A stretch of DNA of 64,000 nucleotides from Aequorivita sp. (GCA_030690315.1 JAUYGY010000038.1:1-64000); one strand, 5' to 3'; shown: positions 17,332 through 26,395, counted from the stretch's first letter. Made by a program: numbers and translations. Notes: a model not told the origin generated them from the sequence alone.

Positions 17332-18362
17332 TGCAAGCCTCGCCAACATACAAGTTTCAATTTGCAATGCTTTTTTTGGTGCTTATCGCTGCATTTTTGA
17401 TGAACTTGAGTATGGGTTCGGTTTCTATTCCGTTGAAGGAAATTTTTTCGGTTTTTACAGGAAACGGAGCTTCCAAAGAAACATGGCACTACATTTTGAT
17501 GGATTACCGACTGCCCAAAGCAATAACCGCAATGCTTGCGGGTGGCGGCTTGGCAATTTCGGGCTTGTTGATGCAAACCCTTTTTAGAAATCCGCTGGCG
17601 GGGCCTTTTGTTTTGGGGCTTAGCAGTGGCGCGAGTTTGGGCGTGGCTATTTTGATTTTGGGTGCAAGCGCTTTTGGAGGATTTTTCGGAACAATCTTGT
17701 TAAGCCAATGGAGTTTGGTAATTGCTTCAGCCATGGGCAGTTTTTTGGTGTTGCTTGCGGTTTTGGCAGTAACTTTCAGAATAAAAGACACGATGGCGAT
17801 TTTGATAATCGGGCTTATGTTTGGCAGCGTTACAACGGCCGTGGTTTCGGTCCTGTCATATTTCAGCAATGCAGAGCAGCTTCAGCAATACATATTTTGG
17901 TCCTTCGGAAGCTTGGGAAATCAGTCTTGGCAAGGAGTTTTGATTTTAGTTATTTGCTTTATGGCAGGTTTGGCGCTTAGTGTTTTCAGCAGTAAATCAT
18001 TAAACGCGCTATTGCTGGGTGAAAACTATGCGAAAAGTATGGGGCTTCACATAAAACGCACCACATTTATAATAATTCTTGCCACCAGTATTCTTGCGGG
18101 AAGTATTACCGCTTTTGTGGGGCCAATCGCCTTTATAGGTTTGGCGGTGCCGCATTTGGTACGCCAAGTTTACAAAACGTCCAACCATTTAATTTTACTG
18201 CCCGCAGTACTACTTTGCGGTAGTTTGCTGATGCTAATTTGCGATACGGTGGCACAATTGCCATTCAGCGAATTTACGTTGCCAATTAATGCAATCACTT
18301 CTTTAATAGGCGCTCCGGTTGTAATTTGGTTATTGGTGCGAAAACGAAAACTCTTCTTTTAA
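17331..18362 (+). CDS. btuC: FecCD/BtuC-family ABC permease
   Basis: The 343-residue protein has about ten hydrophobic helices and the FecCD/BtuC marks DYRLPKAITAMLAGGGLAISG near residues 55-75, PLAGPFVLGLSSGASLG, and a cytoplasmic loop with LLGENYAKSMG that contacts the ATPase. It starts inside the stop codon of the binding-protein gene and its own stop overlaps the ATPase start (TAATG), giving tight translational coupling. It should form the inner-membrane channel for cobalamin, given the adjacent riboswitch locus. Confidence 0.9.
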   Translation: MQASPTYKFQFAMLFLVLIAAFLMNLSMGSVSIPLKEIFSVFTGNGASKETWHYILMDYRLPKAITAMLAGGGLAISGLLMQTLFRNPLAGPFVLGLSSGASLGVAILILGASAFGGFFGTILLSQWSLVIASAMGSFLVLLAVLAVTFRIKDTMAILIIGLMFGSVTTAVVSVLSYFSNAEQLQQYIFWSFGSLGNQSWQGVLILVICFMAGLALSVFSSKSLNALLLGENYAKSMGLHIKRTTFIIILATSILAGSITAFVGPIAFIGLAVPHLVRQVYKTSNHLILLPAVLLCGSLLMLICDTVAQLPFSEFTLPINAITSLIGAPVVIWLLVRKRKLFF

Positions 18363-19156
18363 TGGCTTCGGAAGAAAAACATATCATTTTACAAGCACGA
18401 AATCTTGCTGTAGGCTACTCGAAAAAAGGAGGTGATTCTATAATTGCGGAAGATATTGATTTCTCTATCGCAAAAGGGGAATTGGTTGGACTTGTGGGTG
18501 CAAATGGAATTGGAAAATCCACACTTTTAAGGACATTGACTGGAATGCAAAACGCATTAAAAGGATCCATTTTTTTAAACGGAAAAGATTTAAACGAATA
18601 CTCGTCCTTTCAACTTGCCACGCAGTTGAGTGTGGTTTTGACCGAAGCCCCCGCATCAAAAAATCTTACGGTTTTGGAAATGATTTCATTGGGAAGACAA
18701 CCCTATACCAATTGGATCGGTTCCCTTTCCGAAGCAGACAGAAAGGCGATAAACTTTGCCTTGGAAGCTACGGAAACCGTTGACCTCGCCCACCGTAAAT
18801 GTTTTGAGTTGAGCGATGGCCAAATGCAGCGTGTTGCCATCGCCAGGGCTTTGGCGCAGGATACCCCGTTAATTATTCTCGATGAACCCACAACCCATTT
18901 AGATTTATATCATCGTGCCTACGTTTTGAAACTTCTAAAAAATCTGGCAAAGGAAACCGGAAAAACTATCTTTTTTTCCACCCACGAAATAGATTTGGCA
19001 ATTCAGCTAACCGACAAAATGCTTGTAATGGCAAAAAACGAAACCTATTTTGACGAGCCCTGCAAGTTGATAGAAACTGGAAGGTTTGAAGCACTTTTCC
19101 CCAAAGAAACCATCGATTTTGATTCCAAAACTGGAAGGTTTACCATTCGGAAATAA
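18362..19156 (+). CDS. btuD: ABC transporter ATPase, BtuD-like
   Basis: The 264-residue ATPase has Walker A GANGIGKST (46-54), signature LSDGQMQRVAIARAL, Walker B LIILDEPT and a switch histidine in FFSTHEID. The signature motif has Asp in place of the second residue's usual Gly (LSDGQ), common in the iron/B12 subfamily. The ATG at 18362 overlaps the permease stop; an in-frame upstream extension to 18326 lies inside the permease gene and is rejected. It powers import with the preceding permease and binding protein. Confidence 0.9.
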   Translation: MASEEKHIILQARNLAVGYSKKGGDSIIAEDIDFSIAKGELVGLVGANGIGKSTLLRTLTGMQNALKGSIFLNGKDLNEYSSFQLATQLSVVLTEAPASKNLTVLEMISLGRQPYTNWIGSLSEADRKAINFALEATETVDLAHRKCFELSDGQMQRVAIARALAQDTPLIILDEPTTHLDLYHRAYVLKLLKNLAKETGKTIFFSTHEIDLAIQLTDKMLVMAKNETYFDEPCKLIETGRFEALFPKETIDFDSKTGRFTIRK

Positions 19157-19183
19157 GTATATTTACTTTTAAAATTTATTGTA

Positions 19184-20524
19184 ATGAACGAAACTTTTCT
19201 CTTCCTTTTACTTGCCGCTATCTGCTTATTGATTGGGGCATTTATCGGCAATCTTATTGCGCGATTAAAGAACAAAACTGAAACTGGCAAGCTTGAAGAA
19301 CGCCTTCAAAATAATTTGGTGCAGGAAGAAAAATTGAATCAGCGTTTAGATATTTTAACTTCAGAAAAAGACGTTTTACAAAAAGAAAAAGAACAAGCCA
19401 ACATACAGTTTTCACGGCAAGGTGCTGAATATGAAGCACTGCGCAATGAGCTTGAAAAAGAAAAAGAACATTTCAGAAATTTTGAAAAAGATTTTAAGGA
19501 TAAGTTTGAAAATATCGCCCATAAAATTTTGACCGATAAAACAAGTGTATTCACTGAAAGTAACAAAGAAAATATTGAGAATATTCTGAAACCCTTGAAC
19601 CAGAAAATCAAGGAATTTGAAGAAAAAGTAGGAAAGAGCAACCAAGATTTTATAAAGGGGCATGCAGAGTTGGGGAAACAACTTCAGTTTCTAAATGAAC
19701 AAAATGTAAAAATAAGTGAGGAAGCCAATAACCTTACAAAGGCACTAAAAGGGGAAAGTAAAACCCAAGGGAATTGGGGAGAATTGATTTTGGAGCGCGT
19801 GCTTGAAAAATCTAATTTGGTGAAGGATAGGGAATATTTCGTGCAAAAATCTTATACCGATAATGACGGAAACAAAGTGCTTCCAGATGTGGTAATACAT
19901 TTGCCAAATGATAAACGAATGGTAATAGATTCAAAAGTTTCTTTGACGGCCTATGAAAAATACATAAACGAAGAAAACGAAGGTTTAAAGGAAAAATATT
20001 TAAAAGACCATATTCAATCCTTGAAAAACCACATTACCCAATTAAGTTCAAAAAAGTATGAAGATTTGCACGGAATTCAGTCACCAGATTTCGTTTTGAT
20101 GTTTATACCAATAGAGCCCGCGCTTTATTTAGCTCAGAATTTTGACAATTCCTTCTTTTACACAGCTTTTCAGAAAAACATATTATTAGTTAGTCCTACC
20201 ACGCTTCTTTCAACTTTGCGTACCATTGACGCCCTGTGGAGCAACGAGAAGCAACAACAAAATGCCTTGGAAATTGCCAGCCATGCAAGCAGTTTATACC
20301 ATAAATTCAAGATTTTATTGGATGATTTGGAAACTGTGGGAAATAGAATTGCTTCCACCAAAAGTGCGTATGACGGGGCGATGAAAAAATTGACCGGTAA
20401 TCAAAACCTAATTAAGGATATAAACAAACTTGAAGAACTGGGTATTTCACCTAAAGACAAAATGAAGCCAGCCTGGTTAAAAAAAGCCAATGTGAATACC
20501 GATGAAGAAATTGATTTTAATTAA
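19184..20524 (+). CDS. rmuC: RmuC-family DNA recombination protein
   Basis: The 446-residue protein has an N-terminal membrane helix (about 3-24), a long coiled coil to about residue 180, and the RmuC nuclease-like core: KTQGNWGELILERVLEKSNL, VVIHLPNDKRMVIDSKVSLTAYE, and FVLMFIPIEPALYLA. RmuC limits inversions at short repeats, by a mechanism not settled. It follows the ABC operon after 27 bases and may be part of that transcript. Confidence 0.92.
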   Translation: MNETFLFLLLAAICLLIGAFIGNLIARLKNKTETGKLEERLQNNLVQEEKLNQRLDILTSEKDVLQKEKEQANIQFSRQGAEYEALRNELEKEKEHFRNFEKDFKDKFENIAHKILTDKTSVFTESNKENIENILKPLNQKIKEFEEKVGKSNQDFIKGHAELGKQLQFLNEQNVKISEEANNLTKALKGESKTQGNWGELILERVLEKSNLVKDREYFVQKSYTDNDGNKVLPDVVIHLPNDKRMVIDSKVSLTAYEKYINEENEGLKEKYLKDHIQSLKNHITQLSSKKYEDLHGIQSPDFVLMFIPIEPALYLAQNFDNSFFYTAFQKNILLVSPTTLLSTLRTIDALWSNEKQQQNALEIASHASSLYHKFKILLDDLETVGNRIASTKSAYDGAMKKLTGNQNLIKDINKLEELGISPKDKMKPAWLKKANVNTDEEIDFN

Positions 20525-20530
20525 AATATT

Positions 20531-20899
20531 ATGAAAAAAGTACTATTCATCATCCTCGGAAGCCTTGTGGCGCTTTATCTGCTCTATATTGCATTTGTAT
20601 ATTACGTTCCCTATAGCGAAGGGACACGTGCCGGTGAGCTTATAAAATTCAGCCATCGCGGTGTGGTTATTAAAACATGGGAAGGTGAAATAAGTCAAGG
20701 CATTAGTGGGGCACAAATTTTTTCATTCTCAGTGTTGGATCAAGACGAAGAAGTGATTGAGAAGTTAAAGGAATATCAAGGTAGCTATGTAAAGGTTACC
20801 TATGTGGAGCGTTATGCAACTTTTGCTATTTGGGGCGAGACAAACTATTTTATCACTGAGGTGGAACAGGAAAAATCGCCACATTTTAATAGAAATTAA
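20531..20899 (+). CDS. Hypothetical membrane-anchored protein
   Basis: The 122-residue protein has one N-terminal membrane helix (about 3-24) and a small beta-rich extracytoplasmic domain (GELIKFSHRGVVIKTWEGEI, YVKVTYVERYATFAIWGETNY). Similar flavobacterial proteins are often mislabelled 6-phosphogluconate dehydrogenase, but no dehydrogenase motif is present. It starts 6 bases after rmuC and is probably co-transcribed. Function is unknown. Confidence 0.75.
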   Translation: MKKVLFIILGSLVALYLLYIAFVYYVPYSEGTRAGELIKFSHRGVVIKTWEGEISQGISGAQIFSFSVLDQDEEVIEKLKEYQGSYVKVTYVERYATFAIWGETNYFITEVEQEKSPHFNRN

Positions 20900-20923
20900 A
20901 AGAAGCCCTTCAAATACAAAGAG

Positions 20924-21499
20924 TTATTTTTTTGCAATTTTTAAAGTAGTCTGCATGCCATTTGAAGTAACTTTCACAAAATACAATCCGCTATTCAACC
21001 TACTCATATCAACTTGAGTATAATTTCCTGCACCTTTCCCTTCAGAAACGAGCGTTCCCAAAACATTATATATTTGATAATTATCAATTTTAAATAGCGA
21101 GGAAATTGTTAAATCGTTTTTAACGGGATTGGGAAAAAAGTTCAGATTTTTTATAAACTTGTCTTCTGTTGAAAGTTTTGCCACAACGGTAACCTTTCCG
21201 TGCATAGATGGATCAGAGTCGTTTTGGTATTCGGTAACGCCTGGTTTTGAAAAAGTGTATGAGAACTCACTGTTGATGCTCTTAAGTGCACCACTATCAA
21301 AATTCTCAGTTCCATTTGGTAGTGCTGAAACGCTTTTCTGTGAAGCATCTGCCCAATGCCAACTCACGGTATCGCCCACTTCAATAGTTGGGCTGGCAAC
21401 AGATTCATTTATGCCCTGCCCCCATGCAATTTCAAAAACATTCTGCCCTGTGAGAATGTTCATTGAAATAAAAAAAAAGAACAAAGTAATTTTTTTCAT
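20924..21499 (-). CDS. Secreted cupredoxin-like protein with T9SS sorting domain
   Basis: The 191-residue precursor has a Sec signal, a plastocyanin-like domain (about 20-105: VGDTVSWHWAD, FSYTFSKPGVTEYQ, MHGKVTVV) and a C-terminal type A T9SS sorting domain (NFFPNPVKNDLTI to the final IAKK) that sends it across the outer membrane. The copper site looks lost: the usual Cys-x2-His near the end of the domain reads QNDSDP, and the first His position reads Lys. A structural or adhesive role therefore seems more likely than electron transfer. It converges on the previous gene and is transcribed alone. Confidence 0.8.
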   Translation of the reverse strand: MKKITLFFFFISMNILTGQNVFEIAWGQGINESVASPTIEVGDTVSWHWADASQKSVSALPNGTENFDSGALKSINSEFSYTFSKPGVTEYQNDSDPSMHGKVTVVAKLSTEDKFIKNLNFFPNPVKNDLTISSLFKIDNYQIYNVLGTLVSEGKGAGNYTQVDMSRLNSGLYFVKVTSNGMQTTLKIAKK

Positions 21500-21580
21500 A
21501 TACTAAATGCTTAAGTAGGTTGATAATCTAAAGTTACAAAAAATAGTAACGCAAAATCGTGCCACAATCAAAACAAAGTG

Positions 21581-24433
21581 CTATTTGCTCAAATACATTT
21601 TTCTTCGGGCGTAAAGATCATAAAAAGCATCATCCTTTAAACTGTCAATAAATAATATACTTTCGCCGGTACTTTTCATTTCTGGACCCAATTGTTTATT
21701 CACATTTGGGAATTTATTGAAACTAAACACTGGCTGTTTAATTGCATATCCTTCCAACTTCGGATTAAAGTTGAAATCGGTTACTTTATTGTGGCCAAGC
21801 ATAACCTTGGTAGCATAATTCACATAAGGTTCTCCGTAAGCTTTTGCTATAAAAGGCACGGTACGCGAAGCCCTTGGATTGGCTTCAATAATATAAACAA
21901 TGTCATCCTTGATGGCGAATTGTACATTTATTAGACCCACTGTTTTAAGTGATTTTGCTATTTTAATGGTGTGGTCTTTTATCTGCTGCATTACAAATTC
22001 TCCCAAATTGAAAGGTGGTAAAGTAGCATTTGAATCTCCGGAATGGATTCCGCATGGTTCAATATGTTCCATTATTCCAATAATATAGACGTTTTCGCCA
22101 TCACAAATTGCATCTGCTTCGGCTTCAATGGCGCCATCTAAATAATGGTCCAGCAATAATTTGTTATTCGGAATTTTTCGAAGCAAATCAACAACGTGCT
22201 CCTCCAATTCCTTTTTATTGATAACAATTTTCATCCCCTGCCCACCCAAAACATAGGAAGGACGAATCAAAAGCGGAAAGTCAAGTACATCGGCAAGCGC
22301 CAAGGCATCTTCCGTAGTTTCAGCCACCCCAAATTCTGGATATGGAATGTTGTTTTCCTTTAAAAGCATTGAAAAGCTTCCGCGATCTTCGGCTAAATCC
22401 AACGATTTGTATGTTGTCCCTATAATGTTTATTCCGTATCTATCAAGTTTTTCGGCAAGTTTTAAAGCTGTTTGACCGCCAAGCTGAACGATAACACCTT
22501 CAGGCTTTTCGTGGCGAATTATGTCATAAATATGTTCCCAGAAAACGGGTTCAAAGTAAAGTTTGTCAGCAACATCAAAATCTGTGGAAACAGTTTCGGG
22601 ATTACAGTTTATCATTATGGTTTCGTAACCACATTCGGCAGCAGCCAAAACGCCGTGAACACAGCAATAATCAAACTCGATGCCCTGCCCTATTCTGTTT
22701 GGGCCAGAACCGAGCACGATTATTTTTTTCTTTTGGGTAACAATGCTATCATTTTCGGAATAGGGTTTTTTGCCCTCAAGCTGCATCTCGTTTTCAAATG
22801 TGGAATAATAATAGGGCGTTTCCGCTTTAAATTCCGCGGCGCAAGTATCAACCAATTTGTAAACGCGCTGAATGTTCATTTCCTCACGCTTTTTGTAAAC
22901 TTGGCTCTCTAAACATTTCAACATATGTGCAATCTGTCTGTCGCCGTAGCCTTTTTGTTTTGCCTCAAGCAATAATTCCCTCGGAAGTGTTTCCAAAGTA
23001 TATTTTGAAATTTCCTTTTCCAGTAAATACAGTTCTTCATATTGGCGAAGAAACCACATATCAATTTTAGTGATTTCGTGGATTCTGCTAAGGGGAATTC
23101 CAATCTGTATTGCGTCGTAAATTACGAAAACGCGATCCCAACTTGCGTTTTTCAGCTTATCGAGAATTTGTTCGTAATTGGTATAGCTTTTACCATCGGC
23201 ACCAATACCATTTCTTTTAATTTCCAGTGACTGCGTGGCTTTGTGAAGCGCTTCCTGAAACGACCGGCCAATGCCCATTACTTCTCCAACCGATTTCATT
23301 TGTAGTCCCAAAGTACGGTCTGAGCCCTCAAATTTATCAAAATTCCAGCGCGGAATTTTTACAATTACATAATCCAAAGTTGGCTCAAAAAGAGCTGAAG
23401 TTGACTTGGTGATCTGGTTGTTTAATTCGTCCAATCTGTAACCAATGGCCAGTTTTGTGGCGATTTTCGCAATTGGATATCCAGTTGCTTTTGAAGCTAA
23501 AGCTGAAGAGCGCGACACCCGTGGGTTTATTTCGATAGCAATAATCTCTTCATTTTCATCAGGGCTTACTGCAAATTGAACGTTACAGCCACCAGCAAAA
23601 TCCCCGATACTGCGCATCATGTGGATTGCCATATCGCGCATTCGTTGGAATGTGCGATCGTTAAGTGTCATTGCAGGAGCAACGGTAATGGAATCTCCGG
23701 TGTGGATTCCCATTGGATCCATATTTTCAATGGTACAGATAATTACAACATTGTCATTATTATCTCGAAGCAATTCCAGCTCATATTCCTTCCAGCCCAT
23801 CATTGCCTTATCTATCATCACTTCGTGGATTGGGGAAATTTCCAGTCCGTGTGATAATAATTCGTCAAAATCTTCCTCTTTATAAACAATAGAAGCGCCT
23901 GCACCTCCCAAAGTATAGGAAGCTCTAATTACCAATGGAAAACCAAATTCCTGCGCTATTTCCTTCCCTTGTAAATAGGAATTTGCCGTAGCTTGCGGTG
24001 CCATTGCTACGCCTATTTCTTCCATCAATTTCCTGAACTTTTCCCGGTCTTCAGTGATATTTATTGCGTCAATATCTACACCTATTAACTTTACTCCAAA
24101 ATCTTTCCAAATTCCTTTTTCATCTGCCTCTATACAAAGATTGAGCGCCGTTTGTCCGCCCATAGTTGGCAAAACTGCATCAATCTGTGGGTGCTCTTTT
24201 AATATTTTTATTAATGATTTTGTGGTAAGTGGTAAAAGATAAATATGATCGGCCATAGAAGGGTCCGTCATTATGGTTGCAGGATTGCTGTTTATTAAAA
24301 TTGTTTCAATTCCATCTTCGCGTAAAGAGCGCAACGATTGGGAACCGGAATAATCAAACTCGCACGCTTGACCAATAACAATGGGGCCAGAGCCAATAAT
24401 TAGAACTGATTTAATGGAGGGATTTTTTGGCAT
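21581..24433 (-). CDS. carB: Carbamoyl-phosphate synthase large subunit CarB, lacking the MGS domain
   Basis: The 950-residue enzyme has the two ATP-grasp halves of CarB: the first begins SVLIIGSGPIVIGQACEFDY, the second IIVLGSGPNRIGQGIEFDY, each followed by glycine-rich phosphate loops (TLGGAG, VLGGQG). It makes carbamoyl phosphate for pyrimidines and arginine with the glutaminase CarA, which is not in this window. It is about 120 residues shorter than E. coli CarB because it stops after the second synthetase half, so the C-terminal allosteric MGS-like domain that binds UMP and ornithine is absent. That is common among Bacteroidota as I recall it. It has its own promoter. Confidence 0.96.
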   Translation of the reverse strand: MPKNPSIKSVLIIGSGPIVIGQACEFDYSGSQSLRSLREDGIETILINSNPATIMTDPSMADHIYLLPLTTKSLIKILKEHPQIDAVLPTMGGQTALNLCIEADEKGIWKDFGVKLIGVDIDAINITEDREKFRKLMEEIGVAMAPQATANSYLQGKEIAQEFGFPLVIRASYTLGGAGASIVYKEEDFDELLSHGLEISPIHEVMIDKAMMGWKEYELELLRDNNDNVVIICTIENMDPMGIHTGDSITVAPAMTLNDRTFQRMRDMAIHMMRSIGDFAGGCNVQFAVSPDENEEIIAIEINPRVSRSSALASKATGYPIAKIATKLAIGYRLDELNNQITKSTSALFEPTLDYVIVKIPRWNFDKFEGSDRTLGLQMKSVGEVMGIGRSFQEALHKATQSLEIKRNGIGADGKSYTNYEQILDKLKNASWDRVFVIYDAIQIGIPLSRIHEITKIDMWFLRQYEELYLLEKEISKYTLETLPRELLLEAKQKGYGDRQIAHMLKCLESQVYKKREEMNIQRVYKLVDTCAAEFKAETPYYYSTFENEMQLEGKKPYSENDSIVTQKKKIIVLGSGPNRIGQGIEFDYCCVHGVLAAAECGYETIMINCNPETVSTDFDVADKLYFEPVFWEHIYDIIRHEKPEGVIVQLGGQTALKLAEKLDRYGINIIGTTYKSLDLAEDRGSFSMLLKENNIPYPEFGVAETTEDALALADVLDFPLLIRPSYVLGGQGMKIVINKKELEEHVVDLLRKIPNNKLLLDHYLDGAIEAEADAICDGENVYIIGIMEHIEPCGIHSGDSNATLPPFNLGEFVMQQIKDHTIKIAKSLKTVGLINVQFAIKDDIVYIIEANPRASRTVPFIAKAYGEPYVNYATKVMLGHNKVTDFNFNPKLEGYAIKQPVFSFNKFPNVNKQLGPEMKSTGESILFIDSLKDDAFYDLYARRKMYLSK

Positions 24434-24455
24434 TACTTTTACTTTTTCGGTGCCG

Positions 24456-24463
24456 CAAAATTA
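24456..24463 (-). promoter_or_regulatory. Bacteroidota-type -7 box of carB
   Basis: On the minus strand TAATTTTG matches TANNTTTG and lies 22 bases before the carB ATG. No repressor site or leader ORF was seen. Confidence 0.55.
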
Positions 24464-24480
24464 CGACGCATTAGGGTATA

Positions 24481-24517
24481 AAAAAAAGGTGTCGCTTAGT
24501 TAAACAACACCTTTTAT
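24481..24517 (-). terminator. Terminator downstream of rpmH
   Basis: The minus strand shows AAAAGGTGT, a 14-base loop, ACACCTTTT and a T tract. It separates rpmH from carB, so carB depends on its own promoter. Confidence 0.85.
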
Positions 24518-24534
24518 ATATAATTTATCAACAT

Positions 24535-24696
24535 TTATTTTTTGTGACGGGCTTCAGAAGATACAGATAATTTCTTTCTGCCTTTCGCTCTGCGGGCAGC
24601 CAAAACCTTTCTTCCGTTTACAGAGGCCATACGCTCTCTAAAACCGTGTTTGTTTCTTCTTTTTCTTTTTGATGGCTGAAATGTTCTTTTGCTCAT
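24535..24696 (-). CDS. rpmH: 50S ribosomal protein L34
   Basis: The 53-residue, very basic protein has the L34 pattern ([20 protein letters not shown], then [19 protein letters not shown]). The ATG at 24696 gives the standard L34 start, while the longer in-frame extension to 24771 would cover the promoter. The C-terminal tail [10 protein letters not shown] is slightly longer than in E. coli. It is a single-gene unit with a good promoter and terminator; dnaA and rnpA are not adjacent, unlike the classical rpmH locus. Confidence 0.96.
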   Translation of the reverse strand: MSKRTFQPSKRKRRNKHGFRERMASVNGRKVLAARRAKGRKKLSVSSEARHKK

Positions 24697-24757
24697 TATC
24701 TTATTCTTTAACTTCTGAAAATATCTTTGTGGGTTGACCTTTCTCCAAAGTCGGGTG

Positions 24758-24788
24758 CAAAAATACAACAAGTTTTCACTTAGGCAAA
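24758..24788 (-). promoter_or_regulatory. Promoter of rpmH
   Basis: On the minus strand a TTTG (24788-24785) is followed after 19 bases by TATTTTTG (24765-24758), matching the Bacteroidota -33/-7 pair TTTG-N19-TANNTTTG. Confidence 0.75.
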
Positions 24789-24933
24789 CCTTTTTTGAAA
24801 AAATATCAGCAAAGTTTTAAGTTGTTTACAAATGTTCCAATTTTTTTAAAATTTCCATTTGAAATTGTAACATATTATAAAAAATAATTCCTTGAGAAGG
24901 ATGCAAAAACTATTAAAAAGCATTTAGTTTTTA

Positions 24934-24941
24934 TACCTTTG
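24934..24941 (+). promoter_or_regulatory. -7 box of the TPR-like membrane protein gene
   Basis: TACCTTTG fits TANNTTTG, 22 bases before the ATG at 24964. Confidence 0.55.
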
Positions 24942-24963
24942 CAGGCCATATTAAAAATGATTC

Positions 24964-25530
24964 ATGTTCAATAAAAATATAAAAATAGTTTTAGCCGCAT
25001 TGGTATTAGGCACTGCGGTTTGGCAATTTACCGAAACAAATATTGGCAACGGTATTATGCTTATTTTTCTTTCGCTCATATTCGTTTTTCTATATTTCAA
25101 AAATGAAATCATTTTGCTGGCATTTCTTCGCCTTCGCAAGCAAGATTTTCCGGGAGCTAAAAAATGGCTTGATAGAATCAGTGATCCAAAGGCCGCATTA
25201 GTTCCAAAACAGGAAGGATATTACAATTATCTAAATGGTTTGATGATCTCACAAACCAATATGGTAGAGGCCGAAAAGTACTTCAAAAAGGCAGAAAAAT
25301 TAGGGTTAAACATGTCTGCAGATATGGCAATGACCAAACTGAACCTGGCCGGTATTGCGATGACTAAAAATCGCAAACGTGATGCTGATCTATTGCTTGC
25401 CGAAGCAAAAAAACTGGACAAACACGGCATGTTGAATGATCAAATAAAGATGATGAAACAGCAGATGAAGAAAATGGGACAACCCAGACAGCAATTTGGC
25501 CAAGGTGGTCGTGGAGGAAGAAGATTCTAA
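24964..25530 (+). CDS. Hypothetical membrane protein with TPR-like repeats
   Basis: The 188-residue protein has two N-terminal membrane helices (about 6-22 and 28-45), then helical hairpins typical of tetratricopeptide repeats (AKKWLDRISDPKAALVPKQEGYYNYL, MVEAEKYFKKAEKLG) and a Gln/Gly/Arg-rich C-terminal tail (GQGGRGGRRF). I know no function; the TPR part suggests protein contacts at the inner membrane. It has its own promoter and diverges from rpmH. Confidence 0.75.
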   Translation: MFNKNIKIVLAALVLGTAVWQFTETNIGNGIMLIFLSLIFVFLYFKNEIILLAFLRLRKQDFPGAKKWLDRISDPKAALVPKQEGYYNYLNGLMISQTNMVEAEKYFKKAEKLGLNMSADMAMTKLNLAGIAMTKNRKRDADLLLAEAKKLDKHGMLNDQIKMMKQQMKKMGQPRQQFGQGGRGGRRF

Positions 25531-25637
25531 GCATTATTTCTTAAAAGTAAATTTTCATTTTGTGTAGTTCAACGAATTTTTATAACTCTTTGTCGAATAG
25601 AGTGTTATAAATTATTGAACTGCATTAACTTTGCGCA

Positions 25638-26351
25638 ATGCTTATGTTTATGGGAAGAAATCTACTTTATCTCTTTTTATTACTAACCTTCACAGCACAA
25701 TCACAGATTGAGCAAAGCTCTCTATTTTCTGAAGCTATTGGTAAAAATATTAAGAAGTACGTAAGAAATTCCCAAAATGCATATGCACAACAAGATTTTG
25801 AACGCGCGGAAATTCTATTTGATTCCCTAATAAATAATGTGGTAAACGGAAGTTATCTCGACAATTTTAAAGTGAGAAAACTTTCAGGAAAAAAAATAGA
25901 GCTTTATAAATTTGAAAAGCCTGTTTTTTTAATGACCTACGCTTCATGGTGTACTCCCGGCGTCGGCGAAATTCCTGCTTTAAATGAAATAGCGGCGAAG
26001 CATTACAAAGACATTGATTTTGTGGTTCTTTTCTGGGATTCAAAAGAGAATGTCCGGAAATCAACCCGAGATTATTCAAGCAAAATAAACGTTGTTTATG
26101 TTGACGAAAAGGAAAACACCAACGATCATATTGTGGAAATAATGAAACACAGTCTCGGTTTTCCAACTTCTTTTTTTATAGATGAAAACAAACGTATTGT
26201 TGACGTAAGACGAGGCGTGCTTCACCCGTATAACGAAAAATATGAGATTTCTTTTGAGTTGAACTACAACTCCTTCCTAAATGGAATATCGCTGCTGAAA
26301 AACTTAGGCGACCAAGAAAAAGATCATTTTGCATCAAAACAAAACCCGTAA
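25638..26351 (+). CDS. TlpA-like thioredoxin-fold protein with CxxG in place of CxxC
   Basis: The 237-residue precursor has a Sec signal (ending TAQSQ), a helical linker region and a TlpA/redoxin domain (MTYASWCTPGVGEIPALNEIA at about 99-119, FPTSFFIDENKRIVDVRRG with the cis-Pro loop). The active site reads WCTPG, so only the first cysteine (about Cys105) of the expected CxxC is present. A monothiol role, or a lost redox role, follows. It ends with a terminator overlapping its stop codon and converges on the lytic transglycosylase. A TAACTTTG -7 box at 25626-25633 lies only 5 bases before the first ATG, so a later in-frame ATG (25644 or 25650) may be the real start. Confidence 0.78.
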   Translation: MLMFMGRNLLYLFLLLTFTAQSQIEQSSLFSEAIGKNIKKYVRNSQNAYAQQDFERAEILFDSLINNVVNGSYLDNFKVRKLSGKKIELYKFEKPVFLMTYASWCTPGVGEIPALNEIAAKHYKDIDFVVLFWDSKENVRKSTRDYSSKINVVYVDEKENTNDHIVEIMKHSLGFPTSFFIDENKRIVDVRRGVLHPYNEKYEISFELNYNSFLNGISLLKNLGDQEKDHFASKQNP

Positions 26352-26375
26352 AAATTTTATTTCTAAGGGTTTTTT
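26341..26375 (+). terminator. Terminator overlapping the stop of the TlpA-like gene
   Basis: AAAACCC (26341-26347) pairs with GGGTTTT (26367-26373) and runs into T. The stem's left arm is part of the last codons. Confidence 0.65.
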
Positions 26376-26395
26376 CTTTTGAAGATTTTAAGCTT

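Noticed and set aside
21129..21506. A 125-codon frame opposite the cupredoxin-like gene
   Set aside because: Lies antisense to a gene with clear signal peptide and sorting domain; no sign of independent coding.
23576..23885. Open frames of 88-92 codons on the plus strand inside carB
   Set aside because: They are opposite-strand shadows of a fully conserved gene, with no promoter or family match.
24535..24964. Replication origin at rpmH
   Set aside because: No dnaA, rnpA or DnaA-box cluster here; only a normal promoter and short intergenic region are seen.
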